DNA from: Tetrastigma voinierianum | Lineage: Eukaryota; Streptophyta; Magnoliopsida; Vitales; Vitaceae | Length of the DNA: 64,000 nt | Direction of reading: 5' to 3' | NCBI GenBank assembly: GCA_016808115.1 | Contig: JAEQBH010001390.1 | Location: forward strand, 62,001 to 126,000 | Shown: positions 11,031-22,600 of the stretch, piece after piece | Layout of the letters: each line of letters starts with the position of its first letter | How positions within the stretch are numbered: position 1 is the first letter of the stretch | Program-made: the position numbers and the translations under genes | Notes under the pieces: model-generated | Told to the model about the DNA's origin: nothing | Databases searched by the model: none | The model's input: only the letters and a program-made list of their open reading frames with translations

Positions 11031-12165
11031 GAAGATATGGAGTTGATGATAAATGCTGCCATGGAATTGATGCAGCAATCAGTCAAATGAAGTGAATCTA
11101 AAGATGTGTAGGTGGTGAATTACTAAAGTTTATGATAAAGACCTGATGAAGTTGACAAATAGGATCATCTGATGACTATGTTGAAATCTTCTTCAACCAA
11201 TTGGATGCAGTGAAGGATTGTTCGTGGTCCCCTCTAGTTATCGGAGAAGTGATTCTAGGATGCGCGAAGTAGGAAGCTAATTATTCAGATGGCGAATCAG
11301 GTGTCTTGGTGCTTCAGGTGCACACGTGAATCAATGGAGGACTCTGCAACTCCAGTGATGGGACAGGGACTTGTTACTGTGGGATTAAATATAGTATGTT
11401 GGATGCAGTTCTTATTCTGTTTCTGTATTGATGATGTTTCAGATTAAGGATGCACTCAGATCTTGATGTTGGGTGGAGATTCCTCAATAGTCCCTTCAAT
11501 CTGGAACAAACAATCTTCCCGGGTTCGGTGGTCATTTGTTCTCACTACCTTGCAAATCCTGCGAGTGGCACGAATCAAAGTCTCTCAAGCGATGAACCTT
11601 TCTCAAAATCAGAGATCTTCACCAAACCATTGTGCTCGTCAATATCGGTGATGAACTGCAACCATTTCGATATCTTTGATGTCAGGAACAACAAGCTCTA
11701 ATGTCGTTGATGAACTGCAACAATGCCTATCTTCGGCACTGGGGTGACAACAAGTTGCAAATCACAGTAGTGAGCTGCAGTAAAAGGTGCTATCTACGGC
11801 GCTCCTAATGACAGATAGTCATGATCTTTCCATTGTTATTGCTTTTGTTCTATTTCTGTTTGGTTGATGGAAAACGGTAAGAAAGTTGCCAAAGAAAATC
11901 TTGTTTTGTCGCTATCCCATTTCCCTCAATGAAGTCTAAAAAGTCATGGTAAAAGAAAAGTTGTTTTGTCAATACCCCAGTTTCAAGTCATGGAAAAATA
12001 AAATATTGTTTTGTCAATATCCAGTCCCCTCCAACCGAAGTCCTAAAAAGTCATGGTAATGATGCTCTAAAAAGTCATCCTAATGATATCTCTAGAAAAT
12101 CATCTTTAGGTCCTCCAAGCTTCACACATCCAAAAAGCTAAAAACATTTCATCATCCTCCACGTC
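11031..12165 (+). other. Unassigned sequence of mixed composition with short degenerate repeats
   Basis: This stretch is less AT-rich than its neighbours. Between 11895 and 12090 the strings TTGTTTTGTC and AAAAAGTCATGG recur at about 50-60 base intervals, giving a degenerate tandem repeat. Near 11640-11780 the phrase GATGAACTGCAAC also recurs. Short open frames at 11450-11701 overlap but match no family I recognise. It could be a decayed non-autonomous element. Confidence 0.4.
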
Positions 12166-13344
12166 GGATGCATCAGACAGCGACAACTGAGATTCCTGCA
12201 GCTATCATGTACGTCCTCCCAATCTTGCATGCCCTCTCCCCCTCGTGTATGGAATACTATAACGCCAACCTCTACTACCTTATTAGGTGTCCTTACACCT
12301 TAAAATTATCTAAGTCTTTCGGACCTCCCAGTACTCATGATGCTCCAATAAAAATGTATTCAAAATAATTAATATAATAGATAATATTAATATTAAGGAA
12401 ACTCCAAAATATATAAGATAATTGAACTTATTTGAAAAAATTAATATTTGTTTTCAATTGTTAGTATTTTTTATTTTTAGTTAATATAATAAAAATTTAC
12501 TTAATTCTGTATAAAAAGTAATGATAGCAAAATTAATATTTACCAAATATATAAGACTTATATTAAAAAAACAAAATCTAAGCTAAAGTTTTATTTTTAT
12601 TTTAAAGAAAAGTTTAAAGAAAATTTTTAATCCATGAAATTAAAATGTTTTCAACTATAATAAATTTCCTATATTATTTAAAACAAATAATATGTAATTT
12701 CTTATTCTTTAAGTTGAAAATATTATTGGTTAGTACAACAAGACTCACGAAATTCCTATTCTTGTTTCCTTTTTTTCCCTCAGTAATTTTACTATTTATA
12801 TAGAATTATCCAATAAAATAAATCGATTTTAAATTTCAAGTAATTATTTTAATATAAAATCGTACGAAAATCCTAATTAATTAGGTCATACATAAGCTAA
12901 TAATAAAATATGTTTGTTTATTAAATAATAAACAATAAATTGAATTAAGTATAATTATATTCATTACGATTAATTGATTTAAAAAATTAGTCATGTACTT
13001 TTTAATTGATGTCCTCTTTTATTAGTGATATTAAAATGAATTTTTTTTTTTGTCTTTAAAAGTTAAAGGTAGATATTTATTAGCCACATGTTTATTGACT
13101 TCTCGGTCGCAATTATAAACTAAATTTGACAATATTTTATTTTTTTCCTTTCTTTAGTGAAATGAAATGTGTGGGCTTGTGCATGTGTGCTGTAAGAATA
13201 ATTTGAGTGGGGAGAGGAGGAGAAAAAGAGGAGAAGGCAGAAGAAAAATAAAAGCCGCGTGTAGGAGAGGGAATGCTTCTGGTGTGTGAACTGAAAGGGG
13301 TGGTTGTAAAGCGCGTGTGGCTGGATTTGTGGTTTCTCATGAAC
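12166..13344. other. AT-rich intergenic sequence, nothing recognised
   Basis: Very AT-rich (12350-13130), then a purine-rich stretch (13205-13330). I see no gene, RNA or clear transposon end here. Confidence 0.5.
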
Positions 13345-14267
13345 TTGTAAAACCCTGAGCCCGACTACGAGCGATGACATCGACCCGTCGTCCCAACTCT
13401 TACAATAGCATTATTATATTCGGTCAAGGCGAGCTTATATGCCTACATATATTATATATTTATATATTATATATTTATATATTTATATATCATAAGATAT
13501 TATTAGCGATGTTGTAAGATCAGAATTCCAAATTTACGGAACCAAGGCAAAATCGTAATTTCGATTCTGGTGTTAATTCGGTTAAAAAAATCCGAGGAAT
13601 TAATTCTCTAGATCTCGGATGATGAAACGGATTACAGTTAGGAATAGATCGCTGAAAATCTAAGCACTTGCGTAAAATTCGTAATATTAGAGATAGTCGG
13701 TTTGACAAGTTTTTCGAGGCATCACGTTTGGTGCGTAAAACGATGTTGATCTTTGACGAAAGTCACATATAACACGCGATACTCATGTGCCATAAATTGG
13801 TATGAGTCGAAATGATGATGAAAATGGTGGCCAGGATAGTGCCAGGAATATCAAATGCGGGTCGCGGCGGTATCGAGCTTGGGTATACGAATACCTAGGG
13901 AGCTCGGGTTTGGGTATCCATCACCACTTAGGTGGTTTGATGTGGAAGTATAGGTATATGGAAACCTAGAGATTTGGGATTTGGGCTTAGGCCTCCATGG
14001 AGTGTGAGCATCACCAGCAGGGTGTGGTTGATGTTCGATTTGCGTATGAGATTACTGAAAATCACGGGACAAAACTAGGACACTACATGCATGTGTTGAT
14101 GTGTTTTGTGTGATTTGGTGAATTATTGTATGATGGTGTGTATGCCATGTTTTATGTGTGTTGTGGAATATATGTGTGCTTGGTGATTAGCACTTGAATG
14201 TGTAGAAAACATTTTGAGTGGTACAGTGTACAAAATTGGAATTGCAAGTGAAAATAATAATAATAAT

Positions 14268-14488
14268 AATAAATTTTTATAAATTTATTGGATGAGGATT
14301 GAAGAAAATGGAAGAAAATAAATTTTTATAAATTTATTTGAGTGGAGAAAATTTTTCAGTGGAAAACTGGAAAAAGAAAATAAATTTTATAAATTTATTT
14401 GGTTAAGAGGAAAATGAATTTTCTAGTTTTCCCAATTTGAAGTGAAAAATTGAAGGAAATGGAGAAAATAAATTTTATAAATTTATTT
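14268..14488. repeat. Four copies of an AT palindrome within the LTR
   Basis: The near-palindrome AATAAATTT-TTA-TAAATTTATT (centre three or two bases long) occurs at 14268-14289, 14318-14339, 14379-14399 and 14468-14488. Each is flanked by GGAGAAAA or GAAGAAAA on the left and mostly by TGAGTG or TGG on the right. Each could fold into a hairpin. Confidence 0.8.
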
Positions 14489-14640
14489 GAGTGTTATGGA
14501 AAATGAAAAAAAAAATATTTAGTGATTTTTCCAACTGCTGGAAATAATTGAAAATATAAAAATAATGAAAAAAAAAAAAAAGTTTGGTCATGAAATTTGG
14601 GAAGGACTCTTTGCGGAAATCGTGTGTGAGAGGTGGATTC

Positions 14641-14772
14641 TATTGCAATACTAGGTTTGTATTCTCATTAGGTGAAGCGGTGAAGTGTGTATTGCAACAT
14701 GGGCGTGGGTTCTTTGGGAGGTATTGCAATACAACTATTGTGTGCGGTGGCGGTAGGCGGTATATTGCAATA
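14641..14772. promoter_or_regulatory. Cluster of TATTGCAATA palindromes
   Basis: TATTGCAATA occurs at 14641-14650, 14722-14731 and 14763-14772, with a one-base variant at 14690-14699. The motif is a perfect inverted repeat, like a dimer-binding site. A regulatory role is inferred only from repetition and from its location in an LTR. Confidence 0.35.
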
Positions 14773-15894
14773 GGCGAATTTGTGTGCAAGGTTTGAGGGG
14801 TGTGCGGGCTGGGAGGCGGTGTCAGCGATATAAAAATTGTATCGTGGTAGGGTCATTTGTCTGTTTGGCGTCGCGAGTATTACTGCGATCTGGCCCGTTG
14901 TATGTAACCGGCGCCACGACACGACCGCTAGGGCCTGATCTGACGGTGAAGCGGTAGCGAGCATAGTCTTGCGCCGGCCTGGCGTAGCGGCCAGCGCGTC
15001 CTGCCTTCTGATCTGTGACGGCGCCCCCTGCGACCACCGGCGACTTTGAAGAACGCGTCACGAGGGCCTTGGCCCGCGACCGCGGCGAACTGCCCACGAT
15101 CGCGTCAGCGTCGCAGCAGCCTTTGAGCGCGCGCCGGTGCGCACAGGCGTGCCAGCTAGGGCCGGTTACAGTGCTCGTGCACTGGCTTAGTTTTTGACTG
15201 GTTTTCGGTGATGTTTTGGTCTAGTTTGGACCCGGTTCATGAACACTGTTCATCACAAAAAAAATCGAAAAAAATTTAAATTTAAATAAAATAAAATAAA
15301 ATTTGATAAAATTTTCGAAAAATAAAATTTTCAAAAAATGAAATGTTGAAATAAAATTTGTTGAAAACAATATTTTAAATGCAAAAAATTGATTGCCTTG
15401 CATTAGCTTGTAAATGAGGACAATGCCTCTCTAGCGATTTATGTGTAGGAAGAGTATCTCGGGCGGTGTTTATGCCTTAGAGATACTGAATTAGGTGAGC
15501 GTGCCATGTTGATTTAGTAGCCCAGATGATGGCTTCTGAGAAGTGAGGCCCGAGGGGCCGTAGAGGGCGTCCCGCGGGGGCCTTGGTCGGGGCTGCAGGC
15601 ATTTGACGTGCGCCCAGGCATTTGTGGTCGACGGGCTGTGGGCGGGTAGGTGCAGGCTGCATCGCGCGAGCTAGCATAGTGGGTAGTCGGGGAGATCCTA
15701 GTAACCCGAGGAGGTTTTAGGGCGCATCATCCTCAGGCATTCACACGAGGAGAGATCCGATGGTGAGTGAGCCGGTAATTCATACGAAACGAAAGTGTTC
15801 GGCGCTGTGGAGGCCTCGGCGACCAGGATTAAGGCCCATTTGCGTTCGGCTAAGAGGGTGAGGCGAGAAATATAGTGGAAATGGGCAAGGACCT

Positions 15895-16160
15895 CTAGAG
15901 ACCTAGAGCAATGACATGGGCGAGTTTGAGGCGTTCATGGGTAAATACTTTCAGGCGAGAAGGCTGAGGAGTTCCTAGAGCCCAGACCGGGCGGCAAACT
16001 ATGATGGATTATGTGACTAGGTTCACGAGTTAGCCCCAGGTGTGGTTTGATGATTACGTGGCCACGAGACTTGGCCAAAGTTAGGAGACTTGAGACCTTA
16101 GAGGAGCGCCATTTGTGAGTTCTCCCAGGGATTGAGGCGAGAATAAGAATGTGAAACCGA
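15895..16160 (+). pseudogene. Ty3/gypsy gag fragment
   Basis: In shifting frames the plus strand reads MTWAEFEAFMGKYFQ, EFLE(L), RQTMMDYVTRFTS, LPQVWFDDYVATRLAK and LETLEERHL. This follows the retrotransposon gag (capsid) pattern ITWAEFEEVFNRKYFP...REFLELRQG...V..Y...F..L. Gag would form the virus-like particle in the cytoplasm. Several one-base shifts and stops break the frame, and there is no recognisable zinc knuckle. Confidence 0.7.
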
Positions 16161-16204
16161 GGTTGCGAGTTAGGATCTCGGGGACTCTCCACGGTGGACT
16201 GAGG

Positions 16205-16500
16205 ATCATGGACATATCAAAGTTTGATGTCATCTAGTGATGGGTGGTGATAGCTTACGGGATGCGTTATCGATTGTGGCGTGGGAGAGTTCTGCTTTAT
16301 GCAGCGGGACGATTGCTCGTATGGTATTTCGGGGGACAAGCGGGACATTTTGCCCCCCGGACGATTATCACAGAGTCCAAGTTTCGGGACGATTAGCGGG
16401 TTGGCTAGCCCCGAGCCTTACTGGAGGCGGAGACCGGACGGATCTACCTCAGTGGTATGCGAGTATGTGGATGTTTTCCGGATAATTTACACTGGACTAC
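16205..16500 (+). pseudogene. Ty3/gypsy protease region, decayed
   Basis: After MDISKFDVI (16208-16233), the type of sequence that precedes the GMDWL motif of gypsy proteases, comes text in mixed frames such as VFRGTSGTFCPP (16324-16360) and QVSGRL. The active-site DTG is not visible, so the N-terminal part is missing or decayed. It leads directly into the linker VVCEYVDVF before reverse transcriptase. Confidence 0.55.
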
Positions 16501-17200
16501 CTCACACGGAGGGTAGTAGACTTCGATGTGAGTTACACCTGGTACTTTACCCCATCTCTATGACTGCGCATAGGATGGCACGGTTGAGTTGCGGGAACTC
16601 GAGGGATCCTAGGAGCTATTGGACGAGGGGTTCATTAAGTAGAGCACTTCACCATGGGGCAGCCGGTTCTGTTTGCGAAAAAAGAAGGCAATCTGCTTTG
16701 GCGTATTGACTGAGACGGGTTGAATAGGGTTAAATCAGAATCGGTACCCTTGCGAGGATCGATGAATTGCTTGATCAGTTGAGAGGGCCTTAGTCTCTAA
16801 GATAGACAACCATGCCCCAGTTTTCATCATTTGAGGGTTAGGGACGGGCATCCCTAAGGCGAGGCGTTTAGGACGATCATGGGCACTTTGAGTTTAAGGT
16901 GATGCCCTTTGGATTGACGAATGAGCCAGCACAATTCATGGACCTCATGCATAGGGTATTCCAACCCTATTTGAATCAGTTTGTCGTAGTCTTCGTAGAT
17001 GACATTTTGATCTACTCCCAGTCAGAGTGGGACATAGGTATCACTTGGTCGTTTACAGGTTGTTAAGAGACCATCAGGCATGCGCTAAGATCAGTAAGTC
17101 ACGAGCTTTAGAAAAACTGCGGGGGGAGATTTTGGGACACGTGGTGTCCCGACACAGGAGTGTCGATCGACACAGAAGTTGAGCGTGTGGTTGGAGGAAC
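16440..17200 (+). pseudogene. Ty3/gypsy reverse transcriptase fragment
   Basis: This domain copies element RNA into DNA. The plus strand reads VVCEYVDVF at 16450, TAHRMA and RELEGS near 16560-16615, then ELLDEGFIK and SPWG. At 16740-16800 the frame resembles RIDELLDQL. Then GHFEFKVMPFGLTNAPAQFM, DLMHRVFQPYLNQFVVVFVD and DILIYSQSE cover 16887-17030, with the catalytic FVDD intact. After that, short remnants (LLRDHQACAKI) and LGHVVS near 17135-17155 mark the thumb region. Frameshifts occur between all these blocks. The pattern is the chromovirus/Tekay type. Confidence 0.85.
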
Positions 17201-17410
17201 CGGAATGTCGATCTTAGACACATGTTTCTTGGGATTAGTTTGGGTATTGGGAGATTCGAATGGTACGAGTTGTCCATTCGAGCGGGGTGTTAGTTTCGCC
17301 TACGGGACATGGACTCCATGGTTGGGGCGGCCCTGGCTATATAGAGAGAGATTGAGGATACTTGGAACACTCGGGATACGGGTGTTGGTAGTAAGAGGGA
17401 GGATCAGCTT

Positions 17411-20400
17411 ACTTAATAATTTCAGTTGACTTTAAGTTAAATTATGTTGTAGTTGATATACTTATTACTTATTTTTTATTTTAAGTATTAAAGTCATTGT
17501 AAACCTATCATTTTATCATATTGGCACATACTTTCTAAAATCTACTAATATGTACCTTATGTTACTTCATTATGAATTTAGAAATACTATTTTTAATTTT
17601 ACTTCGTACATCTCTGGGAGGATAGTTATGGAACTCCTTCGTTTTTTTTATTTTTACTTAGTACACCTCTTCGATGGATAGTTATGGGGCCTCTTGTTAT
17701 TGACTTATGAATTCTAATTTAGAATCCTCTAATTTATTTAAGCTTTCTATATTTTAATTTATTTAGAAGTTTGGAAGCCTTAATTTTTTATAAGACAAAT
17801 TTGTAATTCAAATTTATGGATAGGAAATTTTTTTGGATCATGACAATCAATATGTTAGTCTAATTGTAATAAAAGAACAGATAATTATAAGTAAATAAAT
17901 TTGAAAAAAATTACTTTAAAAGTATTATGTTCTTATTCTTTAAAATTATAATGAGAATTAAATATGGACAAAAATAAAATCTATTATAATTGTTAGACTT
18001 GAAATCTACTTATTTGTTGTAAACATAGTTTAAATAAAAATAAATATACAATATAAAATTTAATGAATTGATATATTTGATGTGCAAATAAATATGAACT
18101 TTTCATTTTTTTAGAAATTAATTTATAAAATTTAAAAGTAATTTACTCCCATGAATATTTATTAAATTACTAAATTAGGATTTGTTGTATTATAATATAT
18201 TGGTTTAGGTTTAAGATTATAAGAATAGGTTATTGTTAATTTCAATGTTTTAAAAACTAAAAATTAAAATTTTAAGTTATCTAAGAATATAAAAATGGGA
18301 TGGTTGAGACCCAGTTCCACACCCTTACCATGCACGAAATACATGCATCAAATAACTTCCTTGCTCTCTTTGTATCTCTTAAAATTACGATTATGACCCA
18401 TTACCCTAGGAAGTACGTTATTAGGTTCCTCGAGAAAATCCTTGCTTAATGAAGTGACCTATACCTATCCTTTCACTATCATCAAAACCCATACTCCTCC
18501 ATCACTTCACCTTTTTTAACAATTTTTTTTAGTGTCTGCTCTGTTTCCATTTGCACAGTCCCTCACACTAATTGTAGGGTAAGGGCTTCCTACAGCGATT
18601 TGGGCATGAGAATCTATTTGTTGGCTAGAAGGGGTTTTATTTAAATAGACATTTTTTTTGGGATAAGGTCTGAGGCTTGTTGAGGAAGATATGCAGCAAA
18701 TGAAGTATTTTAGGTAGGGCTGTGTAAAGTTAGCATTAAGGAGGCCTTTTTAGAAAGAAGGGAGAGTGTTAACGGGGGACTTGTGGGAGTTTAAAGAAAG
18801 GGGCGGGTTGGCGTGAGAGGCAATGAGAAGTGGAGTGGAATAGAGGAAAGCAAGGAGAAAGATTCAAGAGTCTGAAAATGAGGCTTTCATGTAAAAATTT
18901 GTGATGGTTCCGTTCATTTCAAAACTATCATCACTTTTTCTTCCTTTTATCTTTGATTATTGGTGTTGCTTGTTTGGTGTGAAAAGCTAGAGCTATAAGT
19001 TTAATTTAAATTTGAAATACGAGTTTGTTGCATGCTTTTCCATGTTTTAGTCTTTGTTTCCGTTTAGGAATAAATGATGTATAATTCACCTCGATACTTA
19101 GAAGCATGATTGATGGCTCAGACGATTTTTACACCCGTATGGAAATACAGTTCATGAGTTCTTTAAATTTAGTAAATTCACTTTTTTTTTATGGTATTGA
19201 GATGCTACGTAGACACAGGGAATACCTATTGATGCATTATTTGAAGTGTTACAATGGTTTTGGAATGATAATTCTTGCAGCGCCAGCAATGAAGGGAACG
19301 CTACGTGTGCCCGTCTTTTTGGAAAGCTATTAAAAGCGTATCAAAACCCCATGGAACAATATTGGTAGTTGAAGATCTTCACGGCTGCATCATCATACTT
19401 CACGATGCCTGAACCTAAATTCATGTGGATATTCATGACATCTGGCCATGCTGTTTAAATTAGACGGCGTCTCAAAGAGAAGTCTTTGCTGAAGCATGTC
19501 ACGTGGCCATCCATTCCCTGTAGTAAGCGTTGAAAAATTGATTTTCTAATGCGGAAATTTTCTGAGAAGATTAAAGGATACTTTTATGAATTTCAGTGTT
19601 TATCGCCCATTACTTTGTATATGTCTTTATGTATCTTGTTGTTATAGCTTCATTTATTTTTACCTAGTTTCATTTCTTGTACCTTTATCTTATTATTTAT
19701 ACTTTTATTGAATGGCCTAGATTTAATTTTTTCGAAGGAAGTTTTCAAGTTTGGGAGAACACTTTGATGATTATGAATCCATTAAAACCTTAAATTATAA
19801 ATATAATGAAAAACAAAAGAGGGGTTTAAAATTTGAATCCATATTTTAAATTTTAAATTGGGATAGAAAAAAAAAATCGATTCACTCACTTGAAATTGCA
19901 TACTCATTGGAGCATTATTTTATTGAGGCCTAATTGAAACTAATAGAGACTTCCTTCTAAGATATTTATCATTGGTATGATTCATATATTAAAAAAATCA
20001 GGCCTGTTAGGAGTGTCTCATAATGCGCATATATAACTGAGATAAATATGCATACTATAAATAATTGAGAAAAATTTGATATGATAATAATGGGAAAATG
20101 GGGCAAGAGACAATAGAAGAGAGTATTTATTCTTTGCTAATCTTTGGGTGATAATATAATGATTATCAGCAAGTAAAACATGAAGATTGCAAACAAAGAG
20201 CTTGAATTTTCAATTTTCATTTTCTTGTTTACTAGAAAATTGAAGTGGTGTGTGATGATAGATGAGTCCCTTACACCATGCAGGCGACATTTGCTTAACG
20301 GCGCATGAGTTTGGAGACAGTAATCTTTGGGTAGGATTTTTGTTGAGAGCAGTTTAAGTATCTTGCATCATTCTCCCACGTGCTGGTATAATACGTGCAT

Positions 20401-20476
20401 GGCCCACATTTAATTACCATACGTATGAAATCGTAGACCATATAACACGTCATAGTGCTACATGCGCCACAGTCTG
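17411..20476. other. AT-rich sequence with no recognised gene
   Basis: Mostly very AT-rich (17420-18300). The 18880-19520 part is somewhat more gene-like in composition and has a 75-codon open frame at 19106-19333, but I found no family match and no supporting splice structure. No terminal repeats of a transposon were recognised. Confidence 0.45.
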
Positions 20477-20605
20477 CATTGTTCACCGCTTCAAAGGGGT
20501 ACTCCACCTTACAAAACATTGTTCACCGCTTCAAGGGTATCCACCTTACAAAGAAGCTTGTGACATTGTTCGGCTGCTAAAGGGTACTCCACCTTACAGA
20601 AAAGC
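20477..20605. repeat. Three-copy short tandem repeat
   Basis: The unit CATTGTTCACCGCTTCAAAG followed by GGGTACTCCACCTTACAAA is repeated three times with small changes, beginning near 20478, 20516 and 20562. Confidence 0.75.
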
Positions 20606-21105
20606 ACAACGACCTTGGGACCATTGGTCACTCGTCACATTTTGGGGTCTCGGGTTCGGAAACATGGGGTGAGTGAAGCAAGTTAGAATTTGGTGGAGCT
20701 GTTCCAAGTGAAATTTTATATGATGAGCCTATGCTTTGAGGCCACATACGAGTTGGATGGACAAGGCAGAAGATCTACCATAACCACACATCTTGGAGTT
20801 AAGGAAGTTGTTTCATATTTTTGGTGTCTCTTCCCAGATGTACATATGTGTGCCTCATTTTTATCGAGTAACCTTTAGTTAGAAATTTTGCACTATCAAA
20901 AAAAACAGCTGTATAAAAAGCTCTACCAATGTCCAATGACTTGAATGTAGTGAAATCTAATCTCGTATTGCCATGTTTTCTATGAAAAATCGTACTATCA
21001 TGAATGGTGGATCTCCCTTGTCCACACACACAATAATGTGGAAACTTCTTATTTAAACCCACTTAAAAAGAAAGCAAGGATTTCACCTCGTGCGACCATG
21101 TCGAC
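20606..21105. other. Unassigned sequence
   Basis: Open stretches occur on both strands (for example 20799-21062 on the minus strand), but they match no family I know and overlap each other. Treat as non-coding. Confidence 0.4.
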
Positions 21106-21235
21106 CAATCATAATTGAAAAGCATGGAAACCCTACTCGAAGGCGAATAACACTCCAGAAACAAATCATAATTGTAAAGCAAATAACACTCCGGAAACAA
21201 ATCATAATTGTAAAGCATGGAAACCCTACTGATTA
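21106..21235. repeat. Short duplicated block next to the MITE
   Basis: AATCATAATTGTAAAGCA occurs twice, with a variant AATCATAATTGAAAAGCA. AATAACACTCCRGAAACA occurs twice, as does TGGAAACCCTACT. This is a small local duplication. Confidence 0.75.
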
Positions 21236-21560
21236 GTGCCAAAAAATGACACAACCATAAATAAGTAAAATTTGGAAAAATTTTAACAAAAATAACAGAT
21301 GGTGGGTTATAGAAATTATATTAACGTATGCCCATAAAATAAACGAAAGTCTATTAACATAGTTAAATGGAATATGAGATTAATAGAACATTATTATATT
21401 AAATTATAACATCTTTTGAAATTATAAAACCTAATAGTTAATAGACTTCGTTTATTTTATGCACATACGTTAATATAATTTCTATAACCCACCATCCGTT
21501 ATTTTGTTAAGAATTATCAAATTTGCGGCCCCATGGTTGTGTCATTTTTGTAATGTCATT
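21236..21560. mobile_element. Foldback MITE with long inverted arms
   Basis: The left arm (about 21239-21365) and the right arm (about 21430-21557) are reverse complements with few mismatches. They run from AAAAATGACACAACCAT at the outer end, through GATGGTGGGTTATAGAAATT, to AATAAACGAAAGTCTATTAA at the inner end. The loop is about 65 bases. It has no coding capacity. The outer ends resemble Mutator-like foldback elements, but I could not define a 9-bp target duplication, so the superfamily is open. Confidence 0.75.
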
Positions 21561-22184
21561 GAATTAACATGAAGGCAGATGAGGCATTTGGTTACTAAAT
21601 TGTAGGAGATTGCAGGTGCTAAATTTGCGGCGATCGAAAATTTGGGGCGCGGATCATTTTTATTTGCGTCATTTTACCAGTGCGAAATTTCATGCGGTCT
21701 CGAAAATTGTACTAGTGCGGAATTTTCGCACATGTTTGGAAATTGGCGCGGTCTTGAAATTTCGCCGCTGAGTCACGAAAAAATTCGAACACAATGCGAA
21801 TTTTGGCACCAAGTCCAATTATCGCGCGGGTGTCTTGGATTTTCGCACTAGGTCTTTAAGCCTCCACTCCAAAATATTAGTTTTGTTGCTTTTTGTTTTT
21901 TCATTTGTCCCACCTTGCCCACTCGGTGTATATAATCTTTTTGAGGGTATGTTGGTATTTAACCTCGGTATATATAAAGCTCATGCTTGTGGGCGCTTTT
22001 GTTCACACTGTTTGATGCTTTGTAGAAGAAGCATCATCAAGTTCTCATTTTCTCATTTCTGTTCAAACATTCTTTGGTTCTTACCCAATTTACATACACA
22101 GTTTATTAATATTTTAGTCATTTCGTTTACTTTTTGAACTTTGGCTTCTTTGGAAAGAAAATAACATAAGTTCTTCATTTCTCA

Positions 22185-22600
22185 GCTTTTCTATTCAAGC
22201 ATTTTTTAGTTGCTTTTTATTTTAATTTATTTTATTACTTTTAGTTGCTTTTCTATTCAAGCATTTTTTTAGTTGCTTTTATTTTAATTTATTTTATTAC
22301 TTTTAGTTGCTTTTCTATTCAAGCATTTTTTTAGTGCTTTGTTACTTTGAACTTTGGCTTTTCTTTGGAAAAATAAAGCAACGTAAGTTCCATTCTCCAA
22401 CTTTTCTATTCAAGCATTTTTTTAGTTGCTTTTATTTTAATTTATTTTATTACTTTTAGTTGCTTTTCTATTCAAGCATTTTTTTTATTGAACTTTTGCT
22501 TTTGCTGGAAAAATAAAGCACTGTAAGTTCTCCATTTCTCCAGCTTTTCTATTCAAGCATTTTTTTTTATTTGCTTTTATTTTAATTTATTTTATTTTAT
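22185..22600 (+). repeat. Tandem repeat of about 62 bases in the Athila-like LTR
   Basis: The anchor TTCTATTCAAGCATTTTTT recurs at about 22189, 22251, 22313, 22404, 22466 and 22546. Most units contain AGTTGCTTTTATTTTAATTT. Two units carry an extra insert with GGAAAAATAAAGCA. Confidence 0.85.

Larger units (their letters stand above)
13345..15480 (+). repeat. 5' LTR region of the Ty3/gypsy element (end approximate)
   Basis: It starts with TG at 13345. The sequence holds a TA-rich stretch (13440-13495), repeated AT palindromes (14268-14488), four TATTGCAATA-type palindromes (14641-14772) and a CpG-rich block (14820-15180). No intact primer binding site TGGTATCAGAGC was found before gag, so the 3' boundary of the LTR is a guess. 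There is no 3' LTR to compare with. Confidence 0.55.
13345..17410 (+). mobile_element. Ty3/gypsy LTR retrotransposon, 3'-truncated (Tekay/Del-like)
   Basis: The element begins with TGTAAAACCCTGAGCCCGAC, the type of start seen in Tekay-like LTRs, and is richer in GC than its surroundings. After an LTR-like region of about 2.1 kb come decayed gag, protease and reverse transcriptase in the normal order on the plus strand. The homology ends shortly after the FLGHVVS motif of reverse transcriptase, with only faint RNase H-like text to about 17340. No integrase or 3' LTR is present, so the 3' half is missing. Clade assignment is inferred from motif wording. Confidence 0.8.

Noticed and set aside
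14668..15197. Overlapping open frames on both strands in the CpG-rich block
   Set aside because: Stop codons are rare there because of high GC. The block lies inside the gypsy LTR and no frame shows a domain.
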